Shown: positions 44,678 through 54,721, counted from the stretch's first letter. The stretch: DNA of 64,000 bases from Anaerovibrio lipolyticus DSM 3074 (GCF_900141865.1 NZ_FQYW01000018.1:1-64000); one strand, 5' to 3'. Numbers and translations are program-made. Notes: generated by a model from the sequence alone, not told the origin.

Positions 44678-45484
44678 TTAATGCTGGTTTATTCCCAACT
44701 GGGTCATAATTCTTCCCTTTAACAGGCGCCATTTAAATTCCGTCAAGCCAAACAATGGATGTGGAATGTTGATACGCTGAAGAAGATAGGGATTTGTTTC
44801 AAAGGTATTAAGCCCTGCATCCCCAGTTACTGCCGCCAGATACTCCTCCTCCTTCAGCATATCCAGCAGCTCCTTGTCATATTTGCCATTAGGATAGGAC
44901 AAGGTATAGATGGTATCCATCCCATTCCACTCCATTAAGAGCTTGGAAAGCTTAACCTCGTCCCTGGCTTCAGCAAGGCTCATACTGGTCAACGGCAAAT
45001 GGTTAGCAGTATGACTGCCTATTTCCACACCACGATGCTGGATGTCCTTTAACTGATCCCAGGACATATAATTTTCCTTGCCAATATCATTTCCCACCAT
45101 AAAAATGGTAGCCTTAAGCCCCCGCTTTTCCAAAATTGGCAGAAGCTCCGTGTAATTGGTCTCGTAGCCATCATCAAAGGTGAGAATCACCGGCTTGTCC
45201 GGCAGCTGCTGCAGCCCCTTTTTTGCTCTCAGATAGTCCCTTATGGAAATGGTAGTGTAGCCCTGCTGCTCCAGATAATCAAGCTGTGCCTCAAATTCTG
45301 CCGGTGGTACGTTGTATTCATATGCCTTGTCCGGATTAGCTTCCTGTACCATGTGGTACTCCAAAATTGGAAATCCCTCCGGAGCCGGCTGAGACAAAAG
45401 ATACTGAATCCCGGCAAAAAGCAATATTGCCCCAAGGACAACAACCAACAGTGCTATCTTAATAAACCTCATATACTTTTTCAA
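44678..45484 (-). CDS. Membrane-anchored polysaccharide deacetylase
   Basis: 268 residues. One N-terminal membrane anchor (8-30), then a NodB/CE4 domain: metal and catalytic residues D104/D105 (TFDDGY), H158 and H162 (SHTANH). Likely removes acetyl groups from peptidoglycan or another glycan at the envelope. The TTG start overlaps the whiA stop by four bases, with AAGGTGA seven bases upstream, so it is translationally coupled to whiA, an unusual partner. Confidence 0.88.
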   Translation of the reverse strand: MKKYMRFIKIALLVVVLGAILLFAGIQYLLSQPAPEGFPILEYHMVQEANPDKAYEYNVPPAEFEAQLDYLEQQGYTTISIRDYLRAKKGLQQLPDKPVILTFDDGYETNYTELLPILEKRGLKATIFMVGNDIGKENYMSWDQLKDIQHRGVEIGSHTANHLPLTSMSLAEARDEVKLSKLLMEWNGMDTIYTLSYPNGKYDKELLDMLKEEEYLAAVTGDAGLNTFETNPYLLQRINIPHPLFGLTEFKWRLLKGRIMTQLGINQH

Positions 45485-46437
45485 TCATCTTCACCTTTTT
45501 CTTTATTTTTCCCCCGCAGTTCCTCTGCCAGGGCCACCAGCTTTCTCAGCCGATGATTTACACAGGACTTGGTCACAAGCAGCATTTCTGCCAGTTCTGC
45601 CAAGGTGGCATCGGGATTATCCTGCCTGCATTGGGCTGTCTTTCTAAGGGCCTTGGTGAGGCCTTCCAGCTTTCCCTCATCCCTTAAATATTTTATACAC
45701 TCATTTTGATAAATTGCTGCATCCACGGTTTTCTGCAGATTAGCAGTTTCACAGTTAACCAGACGATTTACCTGGTTGCGTACTTCCTTAAGATTACGGC
45801 CTCCCTCGAAATCATCCAAAGATTTAGTGGCACCTATAATGGACAAGAAATCCATTATAGCCTCTCCATCTTTCATATAAATGAGGTAATGGTTTTTCCG
45901 GTCCGTAAAGCCGGCAGGAAAGCCCATGCGCTTAAGGACTCCTGCAATGGTGTCAGCAAAGCCGTAGTTTGAAGTGACCATTTCCAGATGGCACTCTGCT
46001 TCAGGCTTGTTAATACTGCCACCACCCATAAAGGCCCCACGAAGATATGCGTGACGACAGCACACCTTCTTCAATAGGGCCTTATCCCGGCCCAGGGAGC
46101 CCTCTGTCTCACCCAGCATTCCCAGCTTTTCCATTAGTGGCCGAACCAATGGCGATGGAACCACGCGCACCATATAGCGGTTATTCTTTTTAAGCCGCTT
46201 GCTCCTGGTTACAGTTACCTCCGTCTGCACATTGCTGGTGGCCTTCAGCAAGCTCAGAGTCTTTCTGGCCACCGCCGCATTTTCAGTAACGTAATTAAGT
46301 CCCAGACTCATGTTAGGGCCCAGGGTCATGGATGCACCCATACGCAAAAGTGCTGCCAGCTCCGCAGTCTGGCAGCATAATTTTTTATCCAGTTTGTGGG
46401 CCAGCTCATTTTTCACATCAGCTGCAAAAGATGGCAT
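45481..46437 (-). CDS. whiA: DNA-binding protein WhiA
   Basis: 318 residues. N-terminal LAGLIDADG-like fold (YLRGAFMGGGSINKPEAECHLE) and C-terminal helix-turn-helix (LAELAEMLLVTKSCVNHRLRK, in pieces). Conserved Firmicutes/Actinobacteria regulator of division and chromosome segregation. Third gene of rapZ-yvcK-whiA, in the standard order. Confidence 0.95.
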   Translation of the reverse strand: MPSFAADVKNELAHKLDKKLCCQTAELAALLRMGASMTLGPNMSLGLNYVTENAAVARKTLSLLKATSNVQTEVTVTRSKRLKKNNRYMVRVVPSPLVRPLMEKLGMLGETEGSLGRDKALLKKVCCRHAYLRGAFMGGGSINKPEAECHLEMVTSNYGFADTIAGVLKRMGFPAGFTDRKNHYLIYMKDGEAIMDFLSIIGATKSLDDFEGGRNLKEVRNQVNRLVNCETANLQKTVDAAIYQNECIKYLRDEGKLEGLTKALRKTAQCRQDNPDATLAELAEMLLVTKSCVNHRLRKLVALAEELRGKNKEKGEDD

Positions 46438-46470
46438 ATATTTCTCACCAAACTTCTAATATAATTTCTG

Positions 46471-47784
46471 TTAATGCTTCCTTATTTCATCAAGGCCAGC
46501 CTTTATGCCATAAACTGCCCGCATAACACTACTGGCCAGCTTGCGGGAATCATGATGAATTACATCCTTGCCACTTATAAGGTCTGCCTTAATAAGGCCT
46601 ACCCCCAGAGCATTAAGTGCATCATCATCCACCTCCACCGGATAGGCACCCTTTTCCGCATATTTTTGAGCCAAGTCCTCAGGTACCGGAGTGGAATTTA
46701 CAATAACATAATCTATGGCCTGCCGCCCCGCGTGATCCAAGATAGCCTTTACATGCATGGAGGCGGTATAACCATCGGTTTCCCCGGGCTGGGTCATGAC
46801 ATTGCAAATGTAAATCTTAATTGCCTTGCTACGGCAAATTGCATCACCTATGCCCTCCACCAAAAGATTAGGCATAATACTGGTGTACAAGCTGCCAGGC
46901 CCAAGAACGATTGCATTGGCATCCCGTATGGCATCCAAAGAGGACTGTACTGCCTCCACATGCTCAGGGAACAGCTTAACACGATGAATCCGCTTATGAA
47001 CCTCCGGAATATGGGATTCACCACAGACGATGGTGCCATCCTCCATGATAGCATCCAGCCGTACATGCTCCTTACTGGCAGGGAGCACCCGTCCCTTTAC
47101 AGCCAGAACCTTGGAGGATTCTGTCAGGGCAGTTTCCACATCACCTGTAACCTCTGCCATAGCGGCAATAAACAGATTGCCAAAGCTATGGCCAGACAAT
47201 GAGCTGCTGCCTCCGAAACGGTGCTGAAACAGCTTTTCCATCAAAGGCTCCGTATCAGCCAAGGCCACCAGACAATTTCGCAAATCCCCTGGCGGAATAA
47301 TCCCCAGCTCCTCACGAAGCCTGCCAGAGGACCCACCGTCATCAGCCACGGTCACCACTGCTGTAACATTGGTGGTAACCTCCTTTATGCCACGCAAAAG
47401 CACGCTGAGTCCGTGACCGCCACCCACAACGGTAACAGCAGGTCCCTTGCCCAGCATTCGTTTCTCATAAATCAAATCCACCAGCTTCTCCGAAGAGGAT
47501 GGATACACCACATCAATAACCGACTGGATAATAAAGCGGGCCGCCATAGCCATAATCAAAAAGCCTATGACTACCATCACAGATCCCATAACCGCCGTGG
47601 CAGTATAGGTGTATTCCCCGGAAAAGGTATAAACAGCCCAGAATATGGACTCCTCTATACTGTCTATATATTTATAGTTGAACATAATTGCTATGCCCAG
47701 ACTGGCCAGCATAACACCGGCGGCAAACAGCAGCAGCCAGCGCTTGAATCTCATGCCTGGATACAACCATTTCAAAAAATTCAT
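46471..47784 (-). CDS. YvcK family protein with N-terminal membrane extension
   Basis: 437 residues. From about 113 (AVTVVGGGHGLSVLLRGIKE) it is a complete YvcK/CofD-like domain, which binds UDP-sugars and controls carbon metabolism and cell shape. The first about 110 residues add two membrane helices (17-37 and 61-85) absent from B. subtilis YvcK (317 residues), so this version should sit at the membrane. Between rapZ and whiA as usual. Confidence 0.93.
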   Translation of the reverse strand: MNFLKWLYPGMRFKRWLLLFAAGVMLASLGIAIMFNYKYIDSIEESIFWAVYTFSGEYTYTATAVMGSVMVVIGFLIMAMAARFIIQSVIDVVYPSSSEKLVDLIYEKRMLGKGPAVTVVGGGHGLSVLLRGIKEVTTNVTAVVTVADDGGSSGRLREELGIIPPGDLRNCLVALADTEPLMEKLFQHRFGGSSSLSGHSFGNLFIAAMAEVTGDVETALTESSKVLAVKGRVLPASKEHVRLDAIMEDGTIVCGESHIPEVHKRIHRVKLFPEHVEAVQSSLDAIRDANAIVLGPGSLYTSIMPNLLVEGIGDAICRSKAIKIYICNVMTQPGETDGYTASMHVKAILDHAGRQAIDYVIVNSTPVPEDLAQKYAEKGAYPVEVDDDALNALGVGLIKADLISGKDVIHHDSRKLASSVMRAVYGIKAGLDEIRKH

Positions 47785-47797
47785 TGTTTGTTACTCC

Positions 47798-48700
47798 TTA
47801 ACATTCCTCACGAACGTGTTCCCAAACATCATTTTTCATCAGGTCACGGTGTTCTAAATTCACCAAATACCCCTTATCCTTCAGTCTGTCATATATATGC
47901 TTGGCAATAAACACAGAACGGTGCATTCCCCCGGTACACCCCACAGCTATTACCAGCTGAGTCTTCCCCTCTTTTTCATACTGGGGCATTAGAAAATCTA
48001 TCATATTATCAAGATGCTTCTCAAACTCCTTGGTAACAGGATACTGCTCGATATACTGGGCCACCTCCGGCACAGCACCGCTCTTATGGCGCATTGATTC
48101 CACATAAAAGGGGTTTGGCAAAAAACGCACATCAAATACCAAATCTGCATCCAGAGGCATACCAAACTTAAATCCAAAGGACATTACATTGGTGCTGAGC
48201 TTATCCCCTGGCTTGCTGGCAAATATATTCAGTATTTTTTCCTTAAGCTCAATCTTTTTCAGATCTGAAGTATCAATGATGTAGGTAGCCTTATTTCTGA
48301 TAGGGGCCAACCGCTCACGCTCCTTGGCAACTCCCTCGGGAATTCTGGAGCTAGGGGCCATAGGATGACGACGTCGAGTTTCCTTGTAACGGCGAATAAT
48401 GGCAGCATCGGATGCATCCATAAACAGCATTACATAGGGCTGATTATCCCTGTCCATATTTTCCAGTACATGGATAAATGTATCAAAGAATTCCCTACTT
48501 CTGGTATCAACTACCAGCACCACCTTGTTTACATGACCATCAGAATGACGGCACAGCTCGGCAAATTTTGGAATAAACACCGGAGGCAGATTATCTATTA
48601 CGAAATACCCAATATCCTCCATATAGCGACACGCCTGGGTTTTTCCCGCCCCGGACATACCCGTTACGATAATAAAATCCATTCTTTCATCTCTATCCAT
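47798..48700 (-). CDS. rapZ: RNase adapter protein RapZ
   Basis: 300 residues. N-terminal P-loop (VTGMSGAGKTQ), Walker-B-like VVLVVDTRS, and C-terminal domain with GCTGGMHRSV and DVRFLPNPFY. In E. coli it senses glucosamine-6-phosphate; in Firmicutes it is the YvcJ nucleotide-binding protein. ATG 48700 follows AAGGAGG. First gene of the cluster. Confidence 0.95.
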   Translation of the reverse strand: MDRDERMDFIIVTGMSGAGKTQACRYMEDIGYFVIDNLPPVFIPKFAELCRHSDGHVNKVVLVVDTRSREFFDTFIHVLENMDRDNQPYVMLFMDASDAAIIRRYKETRRRHPMAPSSRIPEGVAKERERLAPIRNKATYIIDTSDLKKIELKEKILNIFASKPGDKLSTNVMSFGFKFGMPLDADLVFDVRFLPNPFYVESMRHKSGAVPEVAQYIEQYPVTKEFEKHLDNMIDFLMPQYEKEGKTQLVIAVGCTGGMHRSVFIAKHIYDRLKDKGYLVNLEHRDLMKNDVWEHVREEC

Positions 48701-48727
48701 AACAGCCTCCTTCTAAAAATCAGCCTG

Positions 48728-49525
48728 TTAGTCCAGACAAAATCTTTCGATAGCTTCTGCAACACCGTCATGGTCACAGTCAGCCACCTCATATTCTGCA
48801 ATTTTCTTCACGTTTTCGTTGGCATTGCCCATGGCTACCCCAAAGCCTGCTGCCTGAATCATGGTCAAATCATTGTTGGAATCACCAATAGCAAGCACCG
48901 AATCCATAGGTATGTTGTATTTCTCCGCCAGCCGAGCAATGGCTGTTGCCTTATTTACTCCCGGTTTTATAAGCTCAATATAAACTGGCGTAGACTTAAC
49001 AGCCTCTATACGGCCACCAAACTGCTCCGAAATTGCATCAACCACTTTATCCCCTTCCTCCGGGGTATCCACCATAATCAAAAGCTTTGGCACATTGTCC
49101 ATGAATTTTTCCAGCTCGTTCCCCACAGGATTACCATTAACACCGGCAGCACAGCGATAATATGCTGATTTATCATTTTCCTCTCTATAATAGAGCTTTT
49201 CATTGCTGTAAATCTGAATATAAAGCTTTCTCGACTCGGCAAATTCCACCAGCTCTTCCACCAGCTTACGATCCAGATAGGAGGCAAATACTTCCTCCCC
49301 ATCCACAGTTTTTACAAGGGCACCATTATATGTAATAATTGGCACATTTACTCCCAAAGCCTTCACATGGGGCAGGGCAGAAATATGCATTCTTCCAGTG
49401 GCTACAGTAAAAATAACCCCAGCATCCACAGCCTTCTTAACGGCAGCCTTTACACCATTGGTTACCTTGCGCTGGCTGTTTAAGAGGGTACCATCCATAT
49501 CTGTAACAAAGAGCTTAGCTTTCAT
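48728..49525 (-). CDS. Cof-type HAD-IIB hydrolase
   Basis: 265 residues. HAD motifs DMDGTLLNS (nucleophile D8), TGRMH, and GDSNNDLTM near 217; large type-IIB cap between. Phosphatase of sugar phosphates, flavin or pyridoxal precursors; the substrate cannot be predicted. Just upstream of rapZ, 28 bases away. Confidence 0.92.
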   Translation of the reverse strand: MKAKLFVTDMDGTLLNSQRKVTNGVKAAVKKAVDAGVIFTVATGRMHISALPHVKALGVNVPIITYNGALVKTVDGEEVFASYLDRKLVEELVEFAESRKLYIQIYSNEKLYYREENDKSAYYRCAAGVNGNPVGNELEKFMDNVPKLLIMVDTPEEGDKVVDAISEQFGGRIEAVKSTPVYIELIKPGVNKATAIARLAEKYNIPMDSVLAIGDSNNDLTMIQAAGFGVAMGNANENVKKIAEYEVADCDHDGVAEAIERFCLD

Positions 49526-49569
49526 AATAATGTTCCTTTCCTATGTATATTGATATTAGATAAATATCA

Positions 49570-51546
49570 TTATGGCTTAAAATAAACCGTTACGCTTGTA
49601 CCTGGATCCACTACTGTATTTGCTGGTATACTCTGGCCTGTGGAAAGGCCCGTACCCTGAATATTCATCCCAATTCCCAGCTCTCCCAGTTTTTGGGAAA
49701 CCTCACGAATACTCATACCATTGAGATCAGGCATTATCTGTTTTCCCGGCGGAGCGGTCTTGACAGCTGGCTGTGATTCCTGTTCCTTGTGCTTCTTATC
49801 CATATCCTCAAATGGGTCAGATGATGGTTCAATGTGTTTATAACGAAGCAGCTGGGCAAAGATTTCCCCTGCCACCGGTGCAGCAATCTGACCACCGTAG
49901 AAAGAACCGGCTGTAGGGTCATCAATTATAACCAGAACCACAAGCTGAGGATCTTCCACAGGAGCAAAACCACAGAATGACGCAATATAACGGCCTTCCA
50001 TGTAGCCGGCAGTGTCCTTGTTAATTTTCTGGGCTGTACCGGTTTTTCCCGCCACCCGATAGCCCTTAACCTGAGCCTTTTGACCGCCACCGGTGGCAAC
50101 TACCTGTTCCAGCAGTCCCATGAGAGTTTTGTCAGTGGCAGAACTCAGTACGCGACGCACTTCCTCGCGGCCATTTTCTTTATAAAGGGAGCCATCAGCA
50201 TTGGTGATATTTTTTACGATATGAGGCTTTAAAAGCACACCGTCGTTGGCAATGGCAGACATGGCTGTACACAGCTGAATAGGTGTCACCGCAATACTCT
50301 GGCCAATGGACATGGTCGCAATATCGGAATCCACCATCTTATCACTTTCAAAGAGCATACCAGTAGCCTCACCCGGCAGCTCTACACCTGTAGGCTCACC
50401 AAAACCAAATTTTTTGGCATATTCGTTGAGCTTTTCACCGGTAAGTATCTGACCTATCATGGCAAAGCAGGTGTTAATGGAATTCTTAACAATATCCGTA
50501 AAGGTTACGGTACCAAAACTCTCACCATTCCAGTTCTGAATATGCTTGTCCGATACGTTAATACGCCCCGGATCGTAGAAAGTCTGATTAGGTGTTACCA
50601 CGCCTTCCTCCAAGGCAGCACCGGCCACAACTGACTTAAAGGTGGATCCTGGCTCATAAATATCCGACACAGCACGATTTTTTATTGCCTCCATGCTATA
50701 ATCACCAAATTTATTCGGATTATAACTTGGTCTGGAAGCCATGGCCAGAATTTCACCTGTTTTAGGATCCATAACAATGGCAGTAACATTTTGAGGCTTG
50801 TTCTCAATCATTGCTTTATCCAGAACCTGCTCCACAATAAACTGCATAGTGGCATCTATTGTTAAGGTAACTGTCTTGCAGTTATCTCCCTTATAACGCT
50901 TCTGAGAAAGGGAGAAAATGGAATCAAAAATGGTACGGCCCCTCATGTCCGTAAGTACATCCTCCTCCTGGACATCCCCCTTTACTATGCTGTCCATGGA
51001 GTATTCCAGTCCTTCAAGGCCCTTATCTTCCATACCGATAAATCCGATTATATTTGCGGCCAACATATCGTTTGGATAATATCTTTTAACCTCATCATCC
51101 ATCCAGAGGCATTCATATCCCTTGTCTTTTTTTAGCTGATTTATTGCCGCTTCCTCATCACTTTCCAATCCATGCTTAACGGCATAGTAGGCACCGCCCT
51201 CACGTATGCGGTTGGCAATAGTTTCCGCAGGAATATTAATTATTGGACTCAACTCCGCTGATAAAACCTGAATATCCTCCTCACTGCCAACTTTATCCGG
51301 CCGTATGACCAGCAGCTTGGCTATGCGGCTGATGGCCAGCTCCCTGCCATTTCGATCAAGTATCTTCCCTCTGGGAGATTGGCGCACCACGTTATCCCGG
51401 GCTATATTCATAATCTTTTCTTCCATTTCATCGTGCTGGATTACCTGTAAAATAAAATATCTGCCAATGGTAACCACAAACAGAAACATCAGAAACAAGG
51501 TGAGTCTATTAATATTTATAAGAATCTTTGTCTGTTTATTTTTCAT
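49570..51546 (-). CDS. Class B penicillin-binding protein with PASTA domain (SpoVD/FtsI type)
   Basis: 658 residues. Membrane anchor about 13-36, PBP dimer domain about 55-200, transpeptidase with S301-x2-K304 (STFK), SIN at 356-358 and KTGTAQ at 501-506, and one PASTA domain at about 590-658. Cross-links peptidoglycan at the septum or in elongation; a PASTA tail is typical of SpoVD or division PBPs of Firmicutes. No division genes are adjacent, so the exact role is uncertain. Confidence 0.92.
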   Translation of the reverse strand: MKNKQTKILININRLTLFLMFLFVVTIGRYFILQVIQHDEMEEKIMNIARDNVVRQSPRGKILDRNGRELAISRIAKLLVIRPDKVGSEEDIQVLSAELSPIINIPAETIANRIREGGAYYAVKHGLESDEEAAINQLKKDKGYECLWMDDEVKRYYPNDMLAANIIGFIGMEDKGLEGLEYSMDSIVKGDVQEEDVLTDMRGRTIFDSIFSLSQKRYKGDNCKTVTLTIDATMQFIVEQVLDKAMIENKPQNVTAIVMDPKTGEILAMASRPSYNPNKFGDYSMEAIKNRAVSDIYEPGSTFKSVVAGAALEEGVVTPNQTFYDPGRINVSDKHIQNWNGESFGTVTFTDIVKNSINTCFAMIGQILTGEKLNEYAKKFGFGEPTGVELPGEATGMLFESDKMVDSDIATMSIGQSIAVTPIQLCTAMSAIANDGVLLKPHIVKNITNADGSLYKENGREEVRRVLSSATDKTLMGLLEQVVATGGGQKAQVKGYRVAGKTGTAQKINKDTAGYMEGRYIASFCGFAPVEDPQLVVLVIIDDPTAGSFYGGQIAAPVAGEIFAQLLRYKHIEPSSDPFEDMDKKHKEQESQPAVKTAPPGKQIMPDLNGMSIREVSQKLGELGIGMNIQGTGLSTGQSIPANTVVDPGTSVTVYFKP

Positions 51547-51685
51547 TACACTACCCCAAATTTATACTATTCTAACTTACTATTTTACACCAATACAAAG
51601 TAAATGCAAAAATTTCACTTAAACAAAATAAAATGTCAGAATATTTTCTTTTTAAAGAATTATTTTATGATTTTGAAGATAAAAG

Positions 51686-51715
51686 TTTACTTTTGTATCC
51701 TTTCACTGGTATAAT
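51686..51715 (+). promoter_or_regulatory. Promoter of the Lrp-type regulator
   Basis: TTTACT, 18-bp spacer, TATAAT, 24 bases before the start codon. Confidence 0.6.
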
Positions 51716-51739
51716 GTAAGCAGAATGGTGGTGTTAAAA

Positions 51740-52186
51740 ATGGATGATATTGATAAGAAGATTCTTAAGCGCCTACAAGAAAATGCCCGTGTCACAATTT
51801 CAGTTTTGAGTTCGGAGATTTCCCTATCCATGCCGGCTATCAGTGAACGCTTAAAAAAGCTGGAGGCTTCTGGTGTCATTAAGCAGTATACCGCTATTTT
51901 AAATCCTGAGCTTGTGGACAAGCAACTTATGGCTTTGGTTTACCTGAGCTTTGATAATCCTAGCCATGGTGACAGCTTTAAAAATTTTGTGGTTGGTGAG
52001 TCGGACATCAAGGAATGCTTCTACATCACTGGTGACTTTGATTATTCCTTAAAAATAATCACCCAGAATACAACTACTTTGGAAAATCTTCTGACACGCA
52101 TCAAGGAACAAACCGGTGTAATCAAAACACAAACTATTGTTGTGCTGTCCTCCATTATAGACAGACCTTCCGTTACCATTGAGTAA
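51740..52186 (+). CDS. Lrp/AsnC family transcriptional regulator
   Basis: 148 residues. N-terminal helix-turn-helix (DDIDKKILKRLQENARVTIS, LSMPAISERLKKLEASGVI) and C-terminal RAM ligand-binding domain. Senses an amino acid; targets unknown. ATG 51740 gives the family-typical start and has GGTGGTG before it; an ATG five codons upstream is weaker. Stands alone, convergent with rlmH. Confidence 0.9.
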   Translation: MDDIDKKILKRLQENARVTISVLSSEISLSMPAISERLKKLEASGVIKQYTAILNPELVDKQLMALVYLSFDNPSHGDSFKNFVVGESDIKECFYITGDFDYSLKIITQNTTTLENLLTRIKEQTGVIKTQTIVVLSSIIDRPSVTIE

Positions 52187-52198
52187 ATCGTAAATACC

Positions 52199-52233
52199 AA
52201 AAATGGGACTGCCCCAGGCAGCCCCATTTTTTT
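52199..52233. terminator. Bidirectional terminator between Lrp gene and rlmH
   Basis: AAATGGG-CTGCC pairs with GGCAG-CCCATTT, with A and T runs on either side. Confidence 0.85.
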
Positions 52234-52242
52234 GTTGTTCCA

Positions 52243-52722
52243 TCACCAGTGGTACTTTTCTCCACGATTTATTTTAAATGCCCTGTATATCTGCTCAACC
52301 AGCAGCAGACGTACCATCTGATGGGTGAAGGTCATTTTTGAAAAGCTAAGAAGCATATCTGCAGCTGACCTTACTTCAGAAGACAAGCCAAAGGCTCCTC
52401 CTATAAGGAATGTTATATTGCTCTTTCCCGACAGGCCCAGGCTGTCAATTTTGGCAGCCAGCTCCTCAGAAGAAAGCTCCTTGCCATATACATCCAATAC
52501 TATAAGATAACTGCCCTCAGGCACCTGCTTTAAAAGACGTTGTCCCTCCCAGGTCAGAGTCTGCTGCTTTTCAGCCTCTGAAGGATTATCCTTCATTTTT
52601 TCTTCACTTATCTCTATGATTTTCACATTGGCAAAGGGACCCAGACGCTTCAAAAATTCGTTTATTCCCTCGGTCAGGTATTTTTCCTTTATTTTGCCGG
52701 CGGTAACTATATTAATCTTCAT
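52243..52722 (-). CDS. rlmH: 23S rRNA pseudouridine-1915 N3-methyltransferase
   Basis: 159 residues, SPOUT fold, normal length. SAM-binding knot with FLIGGAFGLSSEV and C-terminal SFSKMTFTHQMVRLLLVEQI and YHW end. Modifies the pseudouridine at position 1915 of 23S rRNA (E. coli numbering). Follows the HtrA gene as commonly seen in Firmicutes (walJ-htrA-rlmH). Confidence 0.96.
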   Translation of the reverse strand: MKINIVTAGKIKEKYLTEGINEFLKRLGPFANVKIIEISEEKMKDNPSEAEKQQTLTWEGQRLLKQVPEGSYLIVLDVYGKELSSEELAAKIDSLGLSGKSNITFLIGGAFGLSSEVRSAADMLLSFSKMTFTHQMVRLLLVEQIYRAFKINRGEKYHW

Positions 52723-52727
52723 TCTGC

Positions 52728-53819
52728 TTAACCCTCAACAGGCTGGGCATCCAAAGTTACATTTACAGTCTTTGTGGTTCCATTGGAATCATATTTAACC
52801 TCTACCGTTTCACCCACTTTATGAGCAGTAATGGCTGCCCGCAGTTCACCCACAGTATTAACCTCTGTGCCACCTACAGCCAAAATTATATCACCGCGAC
52901 GGAAACCGGCACGTCCGGCAGGTCCATCCAAGGATACATTAAATACATATACGCCCTTATCCACATTTAAAATATAACCCTGACGGGCTGCGGACTCCTT
53001 GTCAAAAACACTTACCCCAAGATATGGTCTGGTAACATGTCCCTGGGAAATAAGCTCCTCAACCACAGAACGTACAGTATTAATTGGAATGGCAAATCCC
53101 ATACCTTCTACAGCATTTGTGACGATTTTCTGGGAATTAATACCAATGACCTTGCCATCGGCATTTACCAGTGCACCGCCGGAATTACCCGGATTGATGG
53201 CCGCATCTGTCTGAATGAGCTTCATATTGCTTTCGCCTTTGTTAAGAACACGATTTACGGCACTTATTACGCCGGTGGTGACACTACCCTGAAATTCCAG
53301 CCCCATTGGATTGCCAATGGCAATGGCAGGCTCTCCCACCATAATGTCATCGGAGTCGCCGAAATCTGCTGCCGGCAAATCATCTGCATCCACCTTAACC
53401 ACGGCCAAATCAGTGATTTCATCCGCCCCAATCAGCTTGCCATTAAGACTGCGTCCATCAGAAAGGGATACTATGATCTCCTTTGCCCCATCGATTACAT
53501 GATTATTGGTTACAATATAGCCATCCTTGCGGAAGATAACACCGGAACCATAGCCCTCGACGTCGCGAAGGTTAAAAAAGAAATCTCTGGCAACGGCTTT
53601 ATTGGTAATACCCACCACGGCAGGCCCCACATTCTTGGCTGCCCTGACCACAGGTGTGTTTCTGGCATCGGATACATTGGTATTATAGCTTGGACTGGAG
53701 GCTGGAATTCCTTCGGCCACATTATTCTTGCCGCATCCCCCCAGCATTACCGATCCCGCTACCAGGAGACCCATTACAACCGGCAGACAAGACTTAAAAA
53801 TTCTCTTCTTTGTAATCAT
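52728..53819 (-). CDS. HtrA/DegP-like serine protease, lipoprotein
   Basis: 363 residues. Lipoprotein signal with lipobox LGGC (Cys 29), trypsin-like domain with H107 (TNNHVID), D137 (TDLAVV) and S213 (NPGNSGGAL), and one PDZ domain from about 265. Envelope quality-control protease. ATG 53819 chosen: it gives a proper signal peptide and follows GGAGGGAG; a longer frame starting in the previous gene lacks both. Lipid anchoring through Cys is a difference from soluble DegP. Confidence 0.92.
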   Translation of the reverse strand: MITKKRIFKSCLPVVMGLLVAGSVMLGGCGKNNVAEGIPASSPSYNTNVSDARNTPVVRAAKNVGPAVVGITNKAVARDFFFNLRDVEGYGSGVIFRKDGYIVTNNHVIDGAKEIIVSLSDGRSLNGKLIGADEITDLAVVKVDADDLPAADFGDSDDIMVGEPAIAIGNPMGLEFQGSVTTGVISAVNRVLNKGESNMKLIQTDAAINPGNSGGALVNADGKVIGINSQKIVTNAVEGMGFAIPINTVRSVVEELISQGHVTRPYLGVSVFDKESAARQGYILNVDKGVYVFNVSLDGPAGRAGFRRGDIILAVGGTEVNTVGELRAAITAHKVGETVEVKYDSNGTTKTVNVTLDAQPVEG

Positions 53820-53848
53820 TTTCTCTCCCTCCAAAATACAAAAATATA

Positions 53849-54610
53849 TCAAAAATCCACACTGACACATCTATCCTGAGCAGTAAGTATGAGCTCCATG
53901 TTCTTAACTCCCTGCTGGTCAAGAATCTGCCGCACAGTTTTCATTGCCAATTCCGGCAGGTTGTTGGATTCACTTAGATGTGCCAGCAAGACCTTTTGCG
54001 GTTTTTGCTTTAAATGCACCAGTGTCCAGGCCGTATCAATGTTAGACAGGTGGCCCCGATTGCTTAAAATACGCCGTTTCAGTGGCCAGGGATATTCGCC
54101 GTTTTTCAGCATATCCACATCATGGTTTGCTTCCAATATCATTACTCTGGCTGATTCCAGCTCTCTGCGCAGATTGCTGTCCACAAAGCCCATATCAGTA
54201 GCTACCACACATTTTACACTGCCAGTTATGGAGTACCCCACAGGGTCAGCCGCATCATGAGGAATTCCAAAGGCCTTTACAGTCAGCTTGTTTATTCTGA
54301 CCCGATCCATAATTGGATTAATACACTCCTGGGGAATATCCCTGTAGCAGTTCATGGCCCTAAAGGTTTCCGGACGGCTGTACACCGGTATACCATATTT
54401 TTTTGTCAAAGTGGCAAGCCCATTAATATGGTCACTATGCTCATGGGTGATAAAGACCCCATCCAATTTCTCAATGGCCTGACCAATATTACTGAGTTCC
54501 TGCTTAATGCGCCTGGCGCTGATACCAGCGTCCACTAAAAGTCTGCTTCCCTCCATTTCAATGAAGGTACAATTTCCTTTACTGCCGCTGGCCAAAACCG
54601 AAACCTGCAT
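53849..54610 (-). CDS. WalJ/YycJ-type MBL-fold hydrolase
   Basis: 253 residues, metallo-beta-lactamase fold. Metal motif THEHSDHINGL at about 55-65, further His/Asp at MILEANHDVDML and LAHLSESNN. YycJ/WalJ proteins are DNA 5'-3' exonuclease-like enzymes linked to the WalRK system in Firmicutes, although the walRK genes are not here. 29 bases ahead of the HtrA gene. Confidence 0.9.
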   Translation of the reverse strand: MQVSVLASGSKGNCTFIEMEGSRLLVDAGISARRIKQELSNIGQAIEKLDGVFITHEHSDHINGLATLTKKYGIPVYSRPETFRAMNCYRDIPQECINPIMDRVRINKLTVKAFGIPHDAADPVGYSITGSVKCVVATDMGFVDSNLRRELESARVMILEANHDVDMLKNGEYPWPLKRRILSNRGHLSNIDTAWTLVHLKQKPQKVLLAHLSESNNLPELAMKTVRQILDQQGVKNMELILTAQDRCVSVDF

Positions 54611-54721
54611 CTTTCCTCCTATAAGCCAAGTATAAGAAGCCCTGCTGAAAAAATTCTGTAAATATTATTAGATTTTGTTTAGAACCCTATATACCATAAC
54701 AAAAATGGTCAAAAAGGTCAA

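Noticed and set aside
53820-53870. N-terminal extension of the HtrA protein (MCQCGFLIYF)
   Set aside because: Overlaps the end of the WalJ-type gene and would bury the lipoprotein signal; the internal ATG at 53819 has a strong ribosome site.
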